Shown here: positions 1 to 11,565 of the stretch, one piece after another | Position numbering within the stretch: position 1 is the first letter of the stretch | Layout: each line of letters begins with the position of its first letter | Assembly (NCBI GenBank): GCA_907163345.1 | Contig: CAJQUN010000035.1 | Coordinates: 5,143,973 to 5,207,972 of the forward strand | From: Haberlea rhodopensis | Taxonomy: Eukaryota; Streptophyta; Magnoliopsida; Lamiales; Gesneriaceae | Reading direction: 5' to 3' | Length of the DNA: 64,000 nt | The notes under the pieces: generated by a model | The model's input: the letters and a program-made list of their open reading frames with translations, nothing else | What the model was told of the DNA's origin: nothing | Databases searched by the model: none | Made by a program: the position numbers and the translations under genes

Positions 1-61
1 CCAAAAAGAAATATAATGATATAGAATATTATGCAAAGTATCCACTTTAAGTCGGAGTATT

Positions 62-722
62 AAAGGCTCATAGCGCACTAAAGCGCAAAAGGGTCCTGGG
101 GCTATAGCGCATAGCGCGACGCGAAGCGCACGCTTTACTTTTAGTAAAGCGTTCTCAAGTATTTATCAAACTTTGAATTGACTCATTGGCGATTGTGTTG
201 ACTGATCACTGATGAACTATGTCACGTAAAAATTGAAGGAAAAGAAAATATAAAAGAGGAAAGGAGAATCAATCCAAAAATAAATATTAATTTGAGACGA
301 AAAAAGGAAAGGAAATAATGCAATGTAATTTTGAAGAAAAGAAAAATAGAGCACTTGAACACAGCAACCTGCTTATCGGTCGGCGGCGGCTGGAGGCTGG
401 AAATTTATGCAACAAGACTAAAAAAAACAATAACCCTAAAACTCTCTAACTTAACCCTAATATTCTCTAACTTGGGCTTATTTTTAATAAGCCCAAATCT
501 AAATTTGAAGCCCAGCGTTAACAACGTATTTTGATAACCTGTCAGTCCCAATTTTCAAGCCTTAGCAACGGCGTGCAATAGCGCGCGCCTTGGCTAAATG
601 AAAAAGCACAGATAGCGCACATAGCGCGCTCTGCCAAAACACGAGGCGCATGGCGTTGCGAGGCGCACGACCCGCGCCTCACTTCGCCTTGAGCTTTAGC
701 GCGCGCTATGTGAGCTTTTAAT
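62..722. repeat. GCGC-rich repeat block, possible terminal-inverted-repeat element
   Basis: The motif AGCGC (as in atagcgc, aagcgc) recurs many times at 70-150 and 565-715, against an AT-rich middle. The left edge (about 62-95) and the reverse complement of the right edge (about 690-722) are loosely alike (AAGCTCAnATAGCGC pattern). No clear target duplication or coding capacity is visible. Confidence 0.35.
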
Positions 723-737
723 AACTATGCTTTAAGT

Positions 738-985
738 CACTTTAAATATCGCATGCACAACTTGGCTAGTTCTATATAAAATGGCCCACTAGGAACAACA
801 TGAGGCATAATATCAGCTAATTGATCAGCACTCTTAACGTAAGGAACCTTTATCCTGCCAGAATCTTGGTTATCTTTAACATAATATTATCAAGCTTAAC
901 GTGCTTTTTTTGATCATGTTGCACTGGATTATTTGCGATCTCAAGAGCTGTCTTGTTATCAAAGAAGTCTGTCATAGGTCTCTAT
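738..985 (-). pseudogene. Ty1/copia RNase H fragment (antisense)
   Basis: The minus strand reads DFFDNKTALEIANNPVQHDQ then KKHVKLDN; after a frame change it continues VPYVKSADQLADI. This is the copia RNase H C-terminus (DNKxAL, NPVxHDRxKH, SADQLADI blocks). Frameshifted and truncated at both ends, ending just before the LTR at 1040. Confidence 0.75.
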
Positions 986-1039
986 GAATGAAAACCAAGT
1001 TCCTTGGGAGAATTTTAGCTGGGTTAGCTCAGTACCTTT

Positions 1040-1254
1040 TGTCAAGGATATTACTTTACCATAGATAGAATATTACATTCCTTATGCATTGTAAATCTTC
1101 ACTGTAAATTAATAGATATCACATCAATTAGGCAGAAATTTAGACTGTAAATTAGGAAGTAATTTAGGTAATAAATTAGGAAGATTTGTAATCTTTTAAT
1201 CTGTAAAATGGAATGATTCCCTGATTGAGAGGGTATTGAGTCAAAATTTTGACA
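1040..1254 (+). repeat. Copia 5' LTR (copy 1 of a family also at 36909-37098)
   Basis: A 215-bp segment starting TGTCAAGG and ending TTTTGACA, so its ends form an inverted TGTCAA/TTGACA. It is followed at once by a primer-binding site. A related copy in reverse orientation lies at 36909-37098. Confidence 0.75.
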
Positions 1255-1267
1255 TGGTATCACAGCC
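1255..1267 (+). other. Primer-binding site (initiator tRNA-Met type)
   Basis: TGGTATCACAGCC differs by one base from the usual plant copia site TGGTATCAGAGCC. It lies directly after the LTR end and sets the orientation of the element. Confidence 0.75.
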
Positions 1268-1745
1268 ACAACTTTAATTTCCGTTTCTACTCTTGTGCTC
1301 CAGAATTTTTTTTTTGTCCGGTCGTTGTTGCGATGATATATTTTTCCGACCGCCTATGTCTCATGTTCGGTGGTGTCTGTGCGACTTGTGTTTGCCGAGT
1401 CTCTTTGAGCTCTTGCATTGAGCCGTTTGTGTCGGACTTTCTGGGTCCTTCGCTCTGTGGGTGTTTCACGTCTAGGTGTGCGCACGTCTTGTGTTCCTCT
1501 GTGCGATTGTGTCCTCGCGATTTCGGGCACTGTGCATCGCTAATTTTGGCTCTGGGCGTCGCGATTTCAGGCTCTGTGAGCGCGATTTCCACCTCTGTGC
1601 ATGCGCGATTCCGGCGGCTAGGGTTTGGGCGTCGTGATCTGTTCAGCTGAGGCTAGGGTTTGCGGCAGCTAGGGTTACTGTGTGCACAGTTTAAGGTTTA
1701 CTGTGTGCGCAGTTTTTTTCTGCTTGGGCAACGGTTTCTTGTTTC
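1268..1745 (+). other. Untranslated leader of copia element 1
   Basis: A leader rich in GCG and TGTG between the primer-binding site and gag. The open frames here on both strands look like chance products of base composition. Confidence 0.5.
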
Positions 1746-4567
1746 TTGTGGATATTTTTTTCATCATGTCAATTGAAAACAACGATTGTTCGATTTACTG
1801 GCAAGAATTACTCTACATGGGCCTTCCAATTCCAAATATACTTGAAAGGTAATGAGTTGTATCACCACACTGATAATTTAACTTCCCCTCCCACTGATGC
1901 AAGAGAGATTGCCACATGGGCTACGAAGGATGCCAAAGTCATCTCATGGTTGTTGGGCACTATTGACCCTCATCTTGTCACCAATCTCCGGTGTTTTACA
2001 ACAGCTCTTGAAATGTGGGCTTACTTGCAGCGCATCTATCATCAAGATCACAGTGCTCGCAGATTCCATTTGGAATTAGAACTTAGTCAGTTAACTCAAG
2101 GGAATCTACATATTACTGAGTTCTATTCCGGTTTTCTTAATCTTTGGAGCGAATACTCAGCTATTGTTACTGCTAAGGTTCCTTCTGCGGCTCATCAAGT
2201 GATTCACGACGAGAGTCAACGTGATCAATTACTGATGAAACTTCGACCCGAGTTTGAACATGTTCGAGCAGGTTTATTAAACCGTGCTCATGTTCCCAAA
2301 TTGGATCTGTGTCTTGGTGATTTACCTCGTGAGGAACGTCTCTACACTCAGTCCAGTTTTCCACTGTATCTGCTCCTATGAATGTGGCTTACGCTGCTCA
2401 TGGCAAAGGGAAAGAGTTTGTTCAGTGTTTTCGCTGCAAAGAATTCGGTCACTTTGCTCGTCATTGTCCTATGAAAGTTTGCAATTACTGCCAAAAGGAC
2501 GGTCACTTCCTCAAGGAATGTCCGGCGAGACCTTCTAAACGTCCTCCAAAAGCTTTCCAAGCTGCGGTTTCATCCTCTGCGGTTGCTGCCTCTCCGCCTC
2601 CTGCTGTCACCTCTGACTCACCAGCTCTTACCCCTGCCATGGTCTAGCAGATGACTGTATCAGCTTTTACGGCTTTAGGGCCTACAAGGTACTAAATCCA
2701 CTTCTACTATTTCTTCGATTGTTGATTCAGGGGCCTCTAACCATATGGCGAATATCACCCTTGGCCTCCACGATGTTCGCAAATATGATGGTTCACAAAC
2801 CATTCAGATTGCCGATGGTAGTACGCTACCTATTACTGATGTTGGTAATTTGGGGTCTTCATTCCGTGATATATTTGTTTCTCCTAAATTAACTACTAAT
2901 TTACTTTCGGTTGGACAGTTAGTTGATTAACTATGATGTTCGTTTTTCTCGTGATGGTTGTCTTGTGCAGGATGATGTGAGCGGGATGGTGATCGCGAAG
3001 GAGCCTAAAGTTGGACGTCTTTTTGCTTCGCAGTTTTCTATTCCTAATGTTATTTCTTTTGCTTGTATGGCTACGACCAATAAAATTGAAGTCTGTCTTA
3101 AGAAATTAGGGCATCATAACTCTCGTGTATTAACTCATCTATTGAATAATGGTTTTTTGGGCAATAAAGAATTATTTACTTCGTCTCATTCCTTTGATTG
3201 GGCTACTTGTCGCAGATTAAAATTTTACCATTTCCTACGCATGGTAGCCATGCTTATCAGTGTTTTGATCTTGTGCATTCGGATATCTGGGGAGTTAGTC
3301 CGGTTGTCTCTCATGCTAAATATCGGTATTTTGTTGCACTTATTGACGATTTTAGTAGATACACTTGGATCTATTTTCTTCATTCAAAATTTGAGGTGTT
3401 TTTATCTTTCAAACATTTGGTGCACTTATTAAGACTCAATTCAAGACTCGTATCAAAACATTACGCTCCGATTCCGGTGGGGAATACATGTCTCATGCTT
3501 TTCAGGAATATCATCGGAACCACGGAATCATCTCTCAACGTTCTTGTCCTTATACACCAAAACAAAATTGGGTGGCAAAACATAAGAATTGTCACCTATT
3601 AGATGTTGTTCGTACATTGTTAATTGATTCCTCTGTCACTCCCAAATTCTGGGGCGAAGCAATATCTACTGCTGTCTATTTGATAAATCGTTTGCCTACT
3701 GCTACTTTAAATGATGATTCTCCTTACTTTCGTTTATTTGGCATGGCACCTGAATATCAATCTCTTCATACATTTGGCTGTGTTTGCTCTGTTCATCTCC
3801 CGCCAAATGATCGTCATAAACTTACTGCCCAATCTGTTATGTGTGCTTTTATGAGATATTGTCCCACTCAGAAAGGATTCGTTTGTTATGATGATCATGC
3901 ACATAAATTTCGAATCTCTCGAAATGTTATTTTCTTAGAGTCGCATTATTTCTTTCAGACTCGGGCTGTCTCTGATTCTCCTACTGTGGTTGATCAGTAT
4001 GGATTTTCTCCCACCTCCCTTACTGCCACACTCGATACTGTTGTTGTGCCTCGTTCTTATACTCAGGATGCCACCCAAGCATGCTGGCAACAAGCTAAGC
4101 AGAAAGAGCTCCAAGCCCTTCAAGACGATCATACATGGGATCTTGTGTCTTGTCCATCGAGCATCAAGCCAATAGGTTGTAAGTGGGTCTATTAGGTTAA
4201 ATTCCAGTCTGATGGGTCCATCAACAAATATAAAGCTCGGCTTGTGGCTCTTGGGAATGGCCAAGAATATGGCATTGATTACGAAGAAACATTTGCCCAT
4301 GTTGCCAAAATGACTACTATTCGAACTATCTTAGCTGTTGCCGCTTCACAAGGATGGTCACTCCGCCAAATGGATGTTAAAAATGCATTTTGCATGGTGA
4401 TCTCAAGGAATAAATCTTTATGCCTCCGGCTCCTGGTATGTTTATTACTCCTTCCTCAGAAGTGTGTCGGCTACGTCGCTCTTTGTATGGTCTCAAGCAG
4501 GCTCCGCGAGCATGGTTTGAAAAATTTCGCTCCACTCTGCTTGCCTTCCAATCTGCCGTCCAATCGA
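1746..4567 (+). pseudogene. Copia element 1 gag-pol, decayed and 3'-truncated
   Basis: In order: gag with NYSTWAFQFQIYLKG (about 1800); two CCHC zinc knuckles (CFRCKEFGHFARHC and CNYCQKDGHFLKEC, 2435-2520); protease VDSGASNHM (2723-2749); GAG-pre-integrase (about 3100); integrase with HSDIWG and LIDDFSRYTWIYF, then PKFWGEAISTAVYLINRLP; reverse transcriptase start with IGCKWVY, a stop near 4195, then LRQMDVKNAF; and a last recognisable block SLYGLKQAPRAWFEKF (about 4480). Several frameshifts split it. It stops near 4567 inside the reverse transcriptase where another element begins. No matching 3' LTR follows. Confidence 0.88.
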
Positions 4568-4589
4568 CGATTAGCAAAATGTTCGTATA

Positions 4590-7435
4590 ACATCTCGTTT
4601 GAATGGCAAAAATTATCTGAAGTGGTTCCAATTTGTTCGAACTTACTTGAAACGAAAGCACCTTATGGGAACTGGACCAAAAATGGGAAACGAAGGCTTT
4701 GATGCGTGGGATGCAGGGGATTATGTGGTTATATCCTGGTTATGGGATTCAATGGAACACAAAATCAGTGACACGGTGATGTTCTTACCTCAGCCCAATC
4801 TATTTGGGACTCAATTTGCCAAACCTATTCAAAGGCACGGGATACAACCCATGTTTACGAGATCAAGGTTATAGTGAGTACTGTTAAATAGGAAACTAAG
4901 CCTGTCACAGAGTATGCCACTCATCTATAGAATTTGTGGCAAGAACTTGACCACTATCATGTTATTGAAATGATGTCTCCAGAGGATGCTGCCACTCTGA
5001 GGAGCTTCGTCAACAAATATCGTGTCTACGATTTTTTGGCAGGATTGAACTCTGAATTCGATCAAGTACGAGTTCAAATCCTTGGCAAAGATGAATTACC
5101 ATCAGAGACAATCTCTCATTCAAGCCGAAGAGAGTCGACGCACTGTAATGCTTGAACCCAAAGCATTGAAGGTTCTGCCATGACTGTGGCCAACCCTGAC
5201 AGGCAACTTTCCCATGCTGCAAATGGACGCCAAAGGACGTGAAAGGTGTTGGACGTGAACAAAAGAACTCCTTGTGGTGTTCTTACTGTCAAAGGACCGG
5301 ACACATGCGATAAACCCGTTGGAAGCTTCATGGTCGTCCTCAAGACGGGAATCAACGCGGGGGATAGCTGCGAATATCACGCCACCATCGGAATTCAGGA
5401 CAGGCCTATCTGAATGCCAATCAACCAACTCATGACCGACCAGTAAATCCAGAAAGCAATAAACCTTCCACTGAATTCAACAAGGAAGATATCGAGAAGC
5501 TTAGAAGATTACTTGAGTCACTTGAGAAGTCCCTTGACAAATCTAGTGGTACTTGTTCCCTTGCCTTATCAGGTAGGTACTCTATATCTCTCTAGGGATA
5601 AATGCATCATTTAAAGATATTAGCAATGTGTGGATAATTGACTCGGGAGCCACAGACCACATGCCTCATTCCTCACAAAATTTACTACTTATTCTCCCTG
5701 CCCAAGTACCAAAAAGTTGCCATTGCCGATGGATCCTTTACTATTGTTGTAGGGATATGAGATATTCATGTTAGTAGTTCAATCATTCTTAGAGATGTCC
5801 TCCATGTACCAAAACTGTCTAACAACCTGATATCCATCCAAAAACTTACTTCTAACATTAACTGTAATGTTTTATTTTACCCCTCTGTTTGCATATTTAA
5901 GGACCGATTCGGGGAGGAAGATTGGACAAGCAAAGGAAGTGAATGGTCTCTACCTTCTTGAAGAAATCTACAACGTTGACACAACTGCAAATAAGATTTT
6001 CCTATGACATTCATCCTCCACCTAGTTCATAATCCAGTGGTTCCTTCATCTCTTCCCGGCACACAACGTATCATGCTCCTGCATTCTAGATTATGTCATC
6101 CAAATTTTGTGTATTTAAAACGTTTGTTTCCGTCTTTGTTTAGGCCTACTGATATTTTTCAATGTGAGATTTGTCAGTTATCTAAACATACTCGGGTTTT
6201 TTGCCCCCCATTTGCATGTCAACCTTCGAAGCCTTTTAATTTAATTCATAGTGATATTTGGGGTCTTCCCGCGTGTGTACTACTTCTTATCAACGATGGT
6301 TTATTACGTTTACGGATTACGGATGATCATACTCGTGTTCGTTGGATTTATCTTTTAAAGGAAAAAAGCAGAGGCTGGCCAAGTGTTTAGAAACTTTTCC
6401 TCCATGATTAAAACCCAAATTAATACATCCATTAAAATCTTACGTACGGATAATGGCACCAAGTTTTTAATTCTCTCCTTAATGATTTTCTAACTACCAA
6501 TGGCCTCATACATCAAAGTTCTTGTGTTAACACGCCCCAACAAACGGTATTTCCGAGCGAAAAAATCTTCACCTGTTAGACATTGCTCGGGCACTTTTGT
6601 TCACTTCGAACGTTACCAAACATTTCTGGGGTGATGCACTCTTAGCTGCATGCTATTTAGTTAACATGATGCCGTCACGAGTGCTGAATTTTAAATCCCT
6701 TCTCGATTGTTTACATAAATGTTTTCCGGATTATCGACCCTTCTCCAACCTAGAGCTTAGGGTGTTTGGTTGCACTGCCATCGTCCATATTCATGATTCA
6801 CATCGTAGTAAATTAGAACCTCAGTCACACAATTACATATTTTTGGGCTACTCTTCCACCCAAAAGGGATATAGGTGTTATTCTTTTACTATGAAAAAAT
6901 ATTTCGTATCTAGAGATGTCACATTCTTTGAATCCTACCCATTCTTCTCAAAACCTCATGCTGTTATCCATCGTCAGGGGGAGATTTTTCAATCTCCTTG
7001 CATCAGTTGCCAAAATTAATACATTAAGAATTTTGTTGTCAATAGCAGCAAATATGGATTGGCCTCTCTATCAGTTGGACGTAATGCATTTTGAATGAGG
7101 ATCTTGAAGAGGAGGTATACATGACTTTAACACCAGGATTTGTTGAGGAAAGAAAAAGGGATAAGGTATGCAGATTAAAGAAATCACTATACGGGCTCAA
7201 ACAGTCTCCTCGAGCATGGTTTGATACGTTCACTAAGGCAATCTTGAAGCTTGATTACCATCAGGCTAATAATGATCATAGCTTGTTTTATAAGCATAAG
7301 AATGAAAAAAAAGGACACTACTGATTGTATATGTAGATGATATTATTCTTACGGGGGATGTTCAAGAAGAGATGGAGGTTGAAAAGGAAACTTGCATTAG
7401 AATTTGAAATGAAGGATCTGAGAAAGTTGAGATAA
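4590..7435 (+). pseudogene. Copia element 2 gag-pol with internal deletion
   Basis: Starts within gag (LNGKNYLKWFQFVRTYLK). Protease IIDSGATDHMPH lies at about 5635. GAG-pre-integrase LHSRLCHPNFVYLKRLFP is at about 6080. Integrase has HSDIWG and DDHTRVRWIYLLKEKS, then the FWGDALLAACYLVN block. Just after the integrase C-terminus (about 6985) the sequence jumps to mid reverse transcriptase (INTLRILLSIAANMDWPLYQ) and runs to YVDDIILTGD (about 7335), so the start of RT is missing. Many stops. Related to the younger copy at 26142-31357. Confidence 0.85.
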
Positions 7436-8887
7436 TGAGAATTGGAGATTTGCCATGAAACAAGAACCGCGGGCACTTGAAAAGAATCAAACATGGGAAA
7501 TCACTGAACTCCCACAGGGAAAAAGGGCATTAGGTTGCAGATAGGTCTTCACCGCGATACAAGTCAGATGGGTCATTGGAGAGATACAAAGCTAGTCTGG
7601 TTGTAAAGGGATATACACAAATTTACAGGGTTGATTATCAAGAGACTTTTACTCCATTATCTAAAACGAACACAGTCATGATTCTCCCCCCACTAGCTGC
7701 CACTTCAATTGGAATTTGGAACAGTTTGATGTCAAGAATGCGTTTTTACATAGCATATTGGAGGAGGAAATATACATGTAAATTCCACCTGGATTTACGG
7801 AATCCATCAGAGGTAATAAAGTCTGCAAGTTAAAGAAACCATTTATGGTCTCAAACAATCATCAAGGGCATAGTTTGGGAGATTTACTCAAGTTATGCTT
7901 GCATCTGGATACAAGCAAAGTTAAGGAGACCATACATTATTCTTTAAACACTCCAATTCAGGGGGAGTCACTATTCTTTTGGTATATGTCGATGATATTA
8001 TTGTGACAGGAACCGAATGACAAGAAAACAGTTTTTACAATAATGTCTTGCACGGGAGTTTTGAGATAAAGGAGTTTGGTAGATTAAAGTATTTTCTTGG
8101 GATTGAGTGGCACATTCCAATGAAGGAATATTCACTTCACAACAAAAATATAGTACCGACTTACTAAAAAACAAGGGCATGTTATCGTGCAAGCCAGCAC
8201 TCACACCAATTGACGCCACCGAATCCATGGTAGATAAAGAAATATACCTACGGCTTGTGCGAAGACTTATATATATCTCTCATACGCGACCATATATTGA
8301 ATAAGCGGTAAGTATGGTAAGTCAATTCATGCATAGTCCGAATGAAGAACATCTGCAAGCTGTGTATAGGGTGTTAAATTATTTAAAGAGCAATACAGGG
8401 AGAGGTATTCTATTCAAAAGGAATACTGAAATGAGGCTGGAAGGATATACTAATGCAGACTATCTACAGGGTATTGCACATTTTTTGGGGGAATCTTGTC
8501 ACGGGTAGTAGCAAGAAACAAAATGTAGTAGCTAGATCAAGGGCAGAAGCGGAATTTAGAGCGATGGCTCTAGGCATATGTGAATTACTTTGGATCAAAA
8601 TAATTCTTGATCATCTCAAAATTAAACGAGAGGGACCGATTAAATTGTTTTGTGACTACAAATCGACGTTGCTCACATCCTCGTCCAACATGACAGGCCA
8701 AAGCATGTTGAAGTAGATAGGCATTTTATAAAAGAGAAGATAGCCAGTGGGCTCATTTGTACACCATATATCTCTTCTAAAGATCAACTAGCTGATGTGT
8801 TTACAAAAGGGCTTAACCGTACAATGTTTGAAGGCTTAATTTCCAAATTGGGATTAATGGATGCATACTCACCAACTTGAGGGGGAG
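7436..8887 (+). pseudogene. Copia element 3: RT-RNase H fragment
   Basis: Begins near the start of RT (ALEKNQTWEITELPQGKRAL), runs through YVDDIIVTG, and reaches the RNase H end with ASGLICTPYISSKDQLADVF. The natural stop is at 8878-8880, followed by a polypurine tract GGGGGAG. Frameshifts are frequent. It abuts element 2 so that RT sequence occurs twice in a row. Confidence 0.85.
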
Positions 8888-8985
8888 TGTTGGAAAATCA
8901 CGATATGATCCTTCATGATTTATATTTATATTTTGTATCTTGATCCACACTTCGTTAAGAAATATAACACAATATAGTTCTGCAC
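8888..8985 (+). repeat. Truncated 3' LTR of copia element 3
   Basis: Starts TGTTGGAAAATC directly after the polypurine tract at 8881-8887. It is cut off near 8985, where another copia reading frame begins. Confidence 0.55.
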
Positions 8986-10064
8986 ATGATTCATCCTCGA
9001 CAGTATGCAAATTGAAACGCTCCTTATATGGATTGAAACAAGCCCCTCGTGCATGGTTTGACAAATTTGGAATCACACTGCTCCTTCTAGCAAAGTATGC
9101 ATTACTCGTCTCCATTGCTTTGCAAGACATATGCAGGTATTGTCCTTCTTCTCATCTACGTAGATGATATTGTCATTACTGGCACTGATTCCACTTTCAC
9201 ATACAGCAACATTTTCAGGATTAGTTTCACATGAAAGATTTGGACCCACTCACATACTTCTTGGGATTGGAAATTTGTATAGGACCGTTTGGTATATTAA
9301 TAAATCAGCATAAATACAAAGAAGATCACATCACTTTGGCCCGACTTCAAGATATTCTTCCTGCTGATACTCTCTTGGAAGTTAACGTGGAATATCATGA
9401 GGGTGATCTTTTTCCTAGTCCCACGTTGCATCGCCAATTGGTTGGGAGCTTGAATTATTTAACCATCATACATCTTGACATCTTTGTTTGCAATTCAACA
9501 AGTTAGCCAGTTCATGCAATCTCCTAGACACCTATATCTTGTTGTTGTTCGTCGAATCATTAGCTATCTACGTGGCTCATCATCTCGAGGGTTATTCTTT
9601 CCCGAAGGAATTCCTCTTTTTGTTGCCTTCAGTGATGCTGATTGGGCAGGCTGTCCAGATACTCGTCGCTCCGTCACTTGATGGTTTATGTTCCTTGGAC
9701 ATTCCTTGATCTCATGGAAAAGTAAGAAGCAGACACATGTGTCCAAATCTTCAACCGAATTCGAATATCGTGCTATGTATGTTGCTTGTTCTAAAATGAC
9801 TATTAAGTGAACAGGGTTTCCTCAACTCAATTTCACACCTCTTCACTGAGACAACATGAGTGTCATTAAAATCACCATTAATTCTGTCTCTGTCATTCTA
9901 TTAGAAAGGTTGAAAATATCAAGACAATCACCCTTCCACATGTTTCAAACGATATCCAACTTGCCGGCATATTTACGAAGGGCATGACTCGGACTCGATA
10001 GTGTCATCAATTTCTCGTTGGCAAATTGAAGTTTCTCGATCAACCAGTATCAATTTAAAGGGGG
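8986..10064 (+). pseudogene. Copia element 4: RT-RNase H fragment
   Basis: Starts in RT with LKRSLYGLKQAPRAWFDKF (about 9010), then MKDLDPLTYFLGLEI, HRQLVGSLNYLT, and RNase H FSDADWAGCPDTRRSVT. It decays toward FTKGMTRT before the polypurine tract AAAGGGGG at 10057-10064. Contains stops and frameshifts. Confidence 0.85.
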
Positions 10065-10301
10065 TGTAAGTCCTGTCACTCCAATCACTCACACGGCCAC
10101 TTCAATGCCACGCCAATCACTCGGCCAGTCACTCCAATCTCTCGCACGGCATAGACCAGCCACTTTCCAGATTAAATAGCTTGAATTAGGCTGCTGTAAA
10201 GGATGCAATGTACTTTCCATACTTGGGGGTAAAAATTTAGGATCTAGATGATTGTAACTAAACTTTATATAGAGAAAGAGATAAATGAAGCAAGCCATTC
10301 A
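10065..10301 (+). repeat. 3' LTR of copia element 4
   Basis: Starts TGTAAGTCCTGTCACTCC immediately after the polypurine tract. It contains a TATA-like TTTATATAG at about 10263 and ends near ATTCA at 10301. The right edge is uncertain. Confidence 0.55.
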
Positions 10302-10608
10302 GTAAATAACCGTGTAATTGACAAATTTAACCATAAGTAATCCAATTTCAAGTAGCCACCCTGTTAAACAATTAAAAATAATCCAGAATTATGGAGAAAG
10401 CGAAAAATCAACCCTTGTGGAGTATCACAATCTAGGGAACCTGATTACATATATTTCAACTGTGACAAATCAGTTATTGCGACAAAGAAGAGCAGGCCAG
10501 ATAACTATATAGTCATCAGTTAAATCAAGGTTCTCAAATTTTAATTACACAAGGTAACAAGGTCACGATTAGCTATACCAAATGCCAGAGAAAGATCAAC
10601 ATCTAGAG

Positions 10609-11050
10609 GTATGTTTGGTTACGTTTCCAGTATTTTCTAAAAATATTTTCAGGAAATGTATTTATGGAAATGAATTGAATGTTTTCGCAAGGTGACTTTA
10701 TTTACTTTAGATGTAATGTAATTTCAAAATGTTGATTATTTCATATATGATTGTTTTTTATTTCAGAATATATGATGAATGGCATTATAATATAAAAAGT
10801 AATAAATTTATGTTTGGAAATTATGAAAAGTTGAATATAAAATATGATTGTACAGGGGAAGGTGAAAGTTAGGTGAAAACATATTTTTGGCAAATAATTA
10901 TTAAAGAACGAGTATACATGTGTTTCCGAAAAACAAAAATTGTGCCGGAAACAAACATTTCCTAAGTTTCTTAGTCCATCACCAAATATACAGACAGACT
11001 GCGTGTTGTCCATTCAATGCTTCAGCCAAAGTTTGCTTAACCAAACATAA
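10609..11050. mobile_element. Candidate MITE of about 440 bp
   Basis: TATGTTTGGTTA at 10610-10621 is exactly inverted as TAACCAAACATA at 11038-11049. The interior is AT-rich and non-coding, as in small TIR elements. No clear target duplication was found. Confidence 0.4.
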
Positions 11051-11234
11051 TATGTGGGGAAAAAAAACAGTAAAACAGTCTCTTATATGTAGCAAATTTT
11101 GGACGTAAAATTGGGTTTTGGGGGGAGGAGGGATGAAAGATAAGAACAATAATAGCTTTTCTTTTAGTATGCTGGTAACAGATTATAAGAATGGCAGACA
11201 AGTACAGAATGAAAAAGAGTGCAAGAAAATTTAC

Positions 11235-11565
11235 TTTAACTTCTACAGAGAATGTTGGCACTTTGCGAAAGACATCTCTTAAAGTACGCCTAACACAAAC
11301 ATGAACTTCTCTGCCTTCCCGAATCATTGGTTTGCCAATGCACCCATTGATTCCAACAGCCATATTGATTCCTAGTATCTGTAAGTATGTGCACATTGTG
11401 TCAGAGTAAGGACTTGTGTAAGACCAATTTGTAAAACTACGGATTACAGTTGCAACCTCAGCATCAAGAACATCTAGATGGACTGCCGAAGGGTCCCTGT
11501 CAGGGCATCCATGCCAAGTGAAATCATTTTTTATCCGTAGGTGGCCAAGATCAAGTTGCATGAAA
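11235..11565 (-). CDS. VPS13: VPS13 exon 31, last exon in the window (residues 1401-1511)
   Basis: Begins FMQLDLGHLRI after a split Asp codon, contains VGINGCIGKPMIREGREVHV, and ends VPTFSVEVK. Acceptor TTTGCAG, donor AAA|GTAAAT, phase 0. No further exon was found from 11234 to 1, so the next exon lies off the left edge behind an intron of more than 11 kb. Confidence 0.9.

Noticed and set aside
1017..1035. tRNA A-box-like GGGTTAGCTCAGT
   Set aside because: No B box follows at the required distance and no cloverleaf can be formed, so neither a tRNA nor a tRNA-derived SINE is supported.
1287..1650. Overlapping open frames of 101 and 133 codons on opposite strands
   Set aside because: They lie in the untranslated leader of a copia element, start without a convincing ATG context and have no recognisable domain; GC-rich composition explains them.
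10741..11013. 90-codon minus-strand open frame as a further VPS13 exon
   Set aside because: It lacks a suitable acceptor and donor, shows no similarity to the expected continuation of VPS13, and lies within the candidate MITE.
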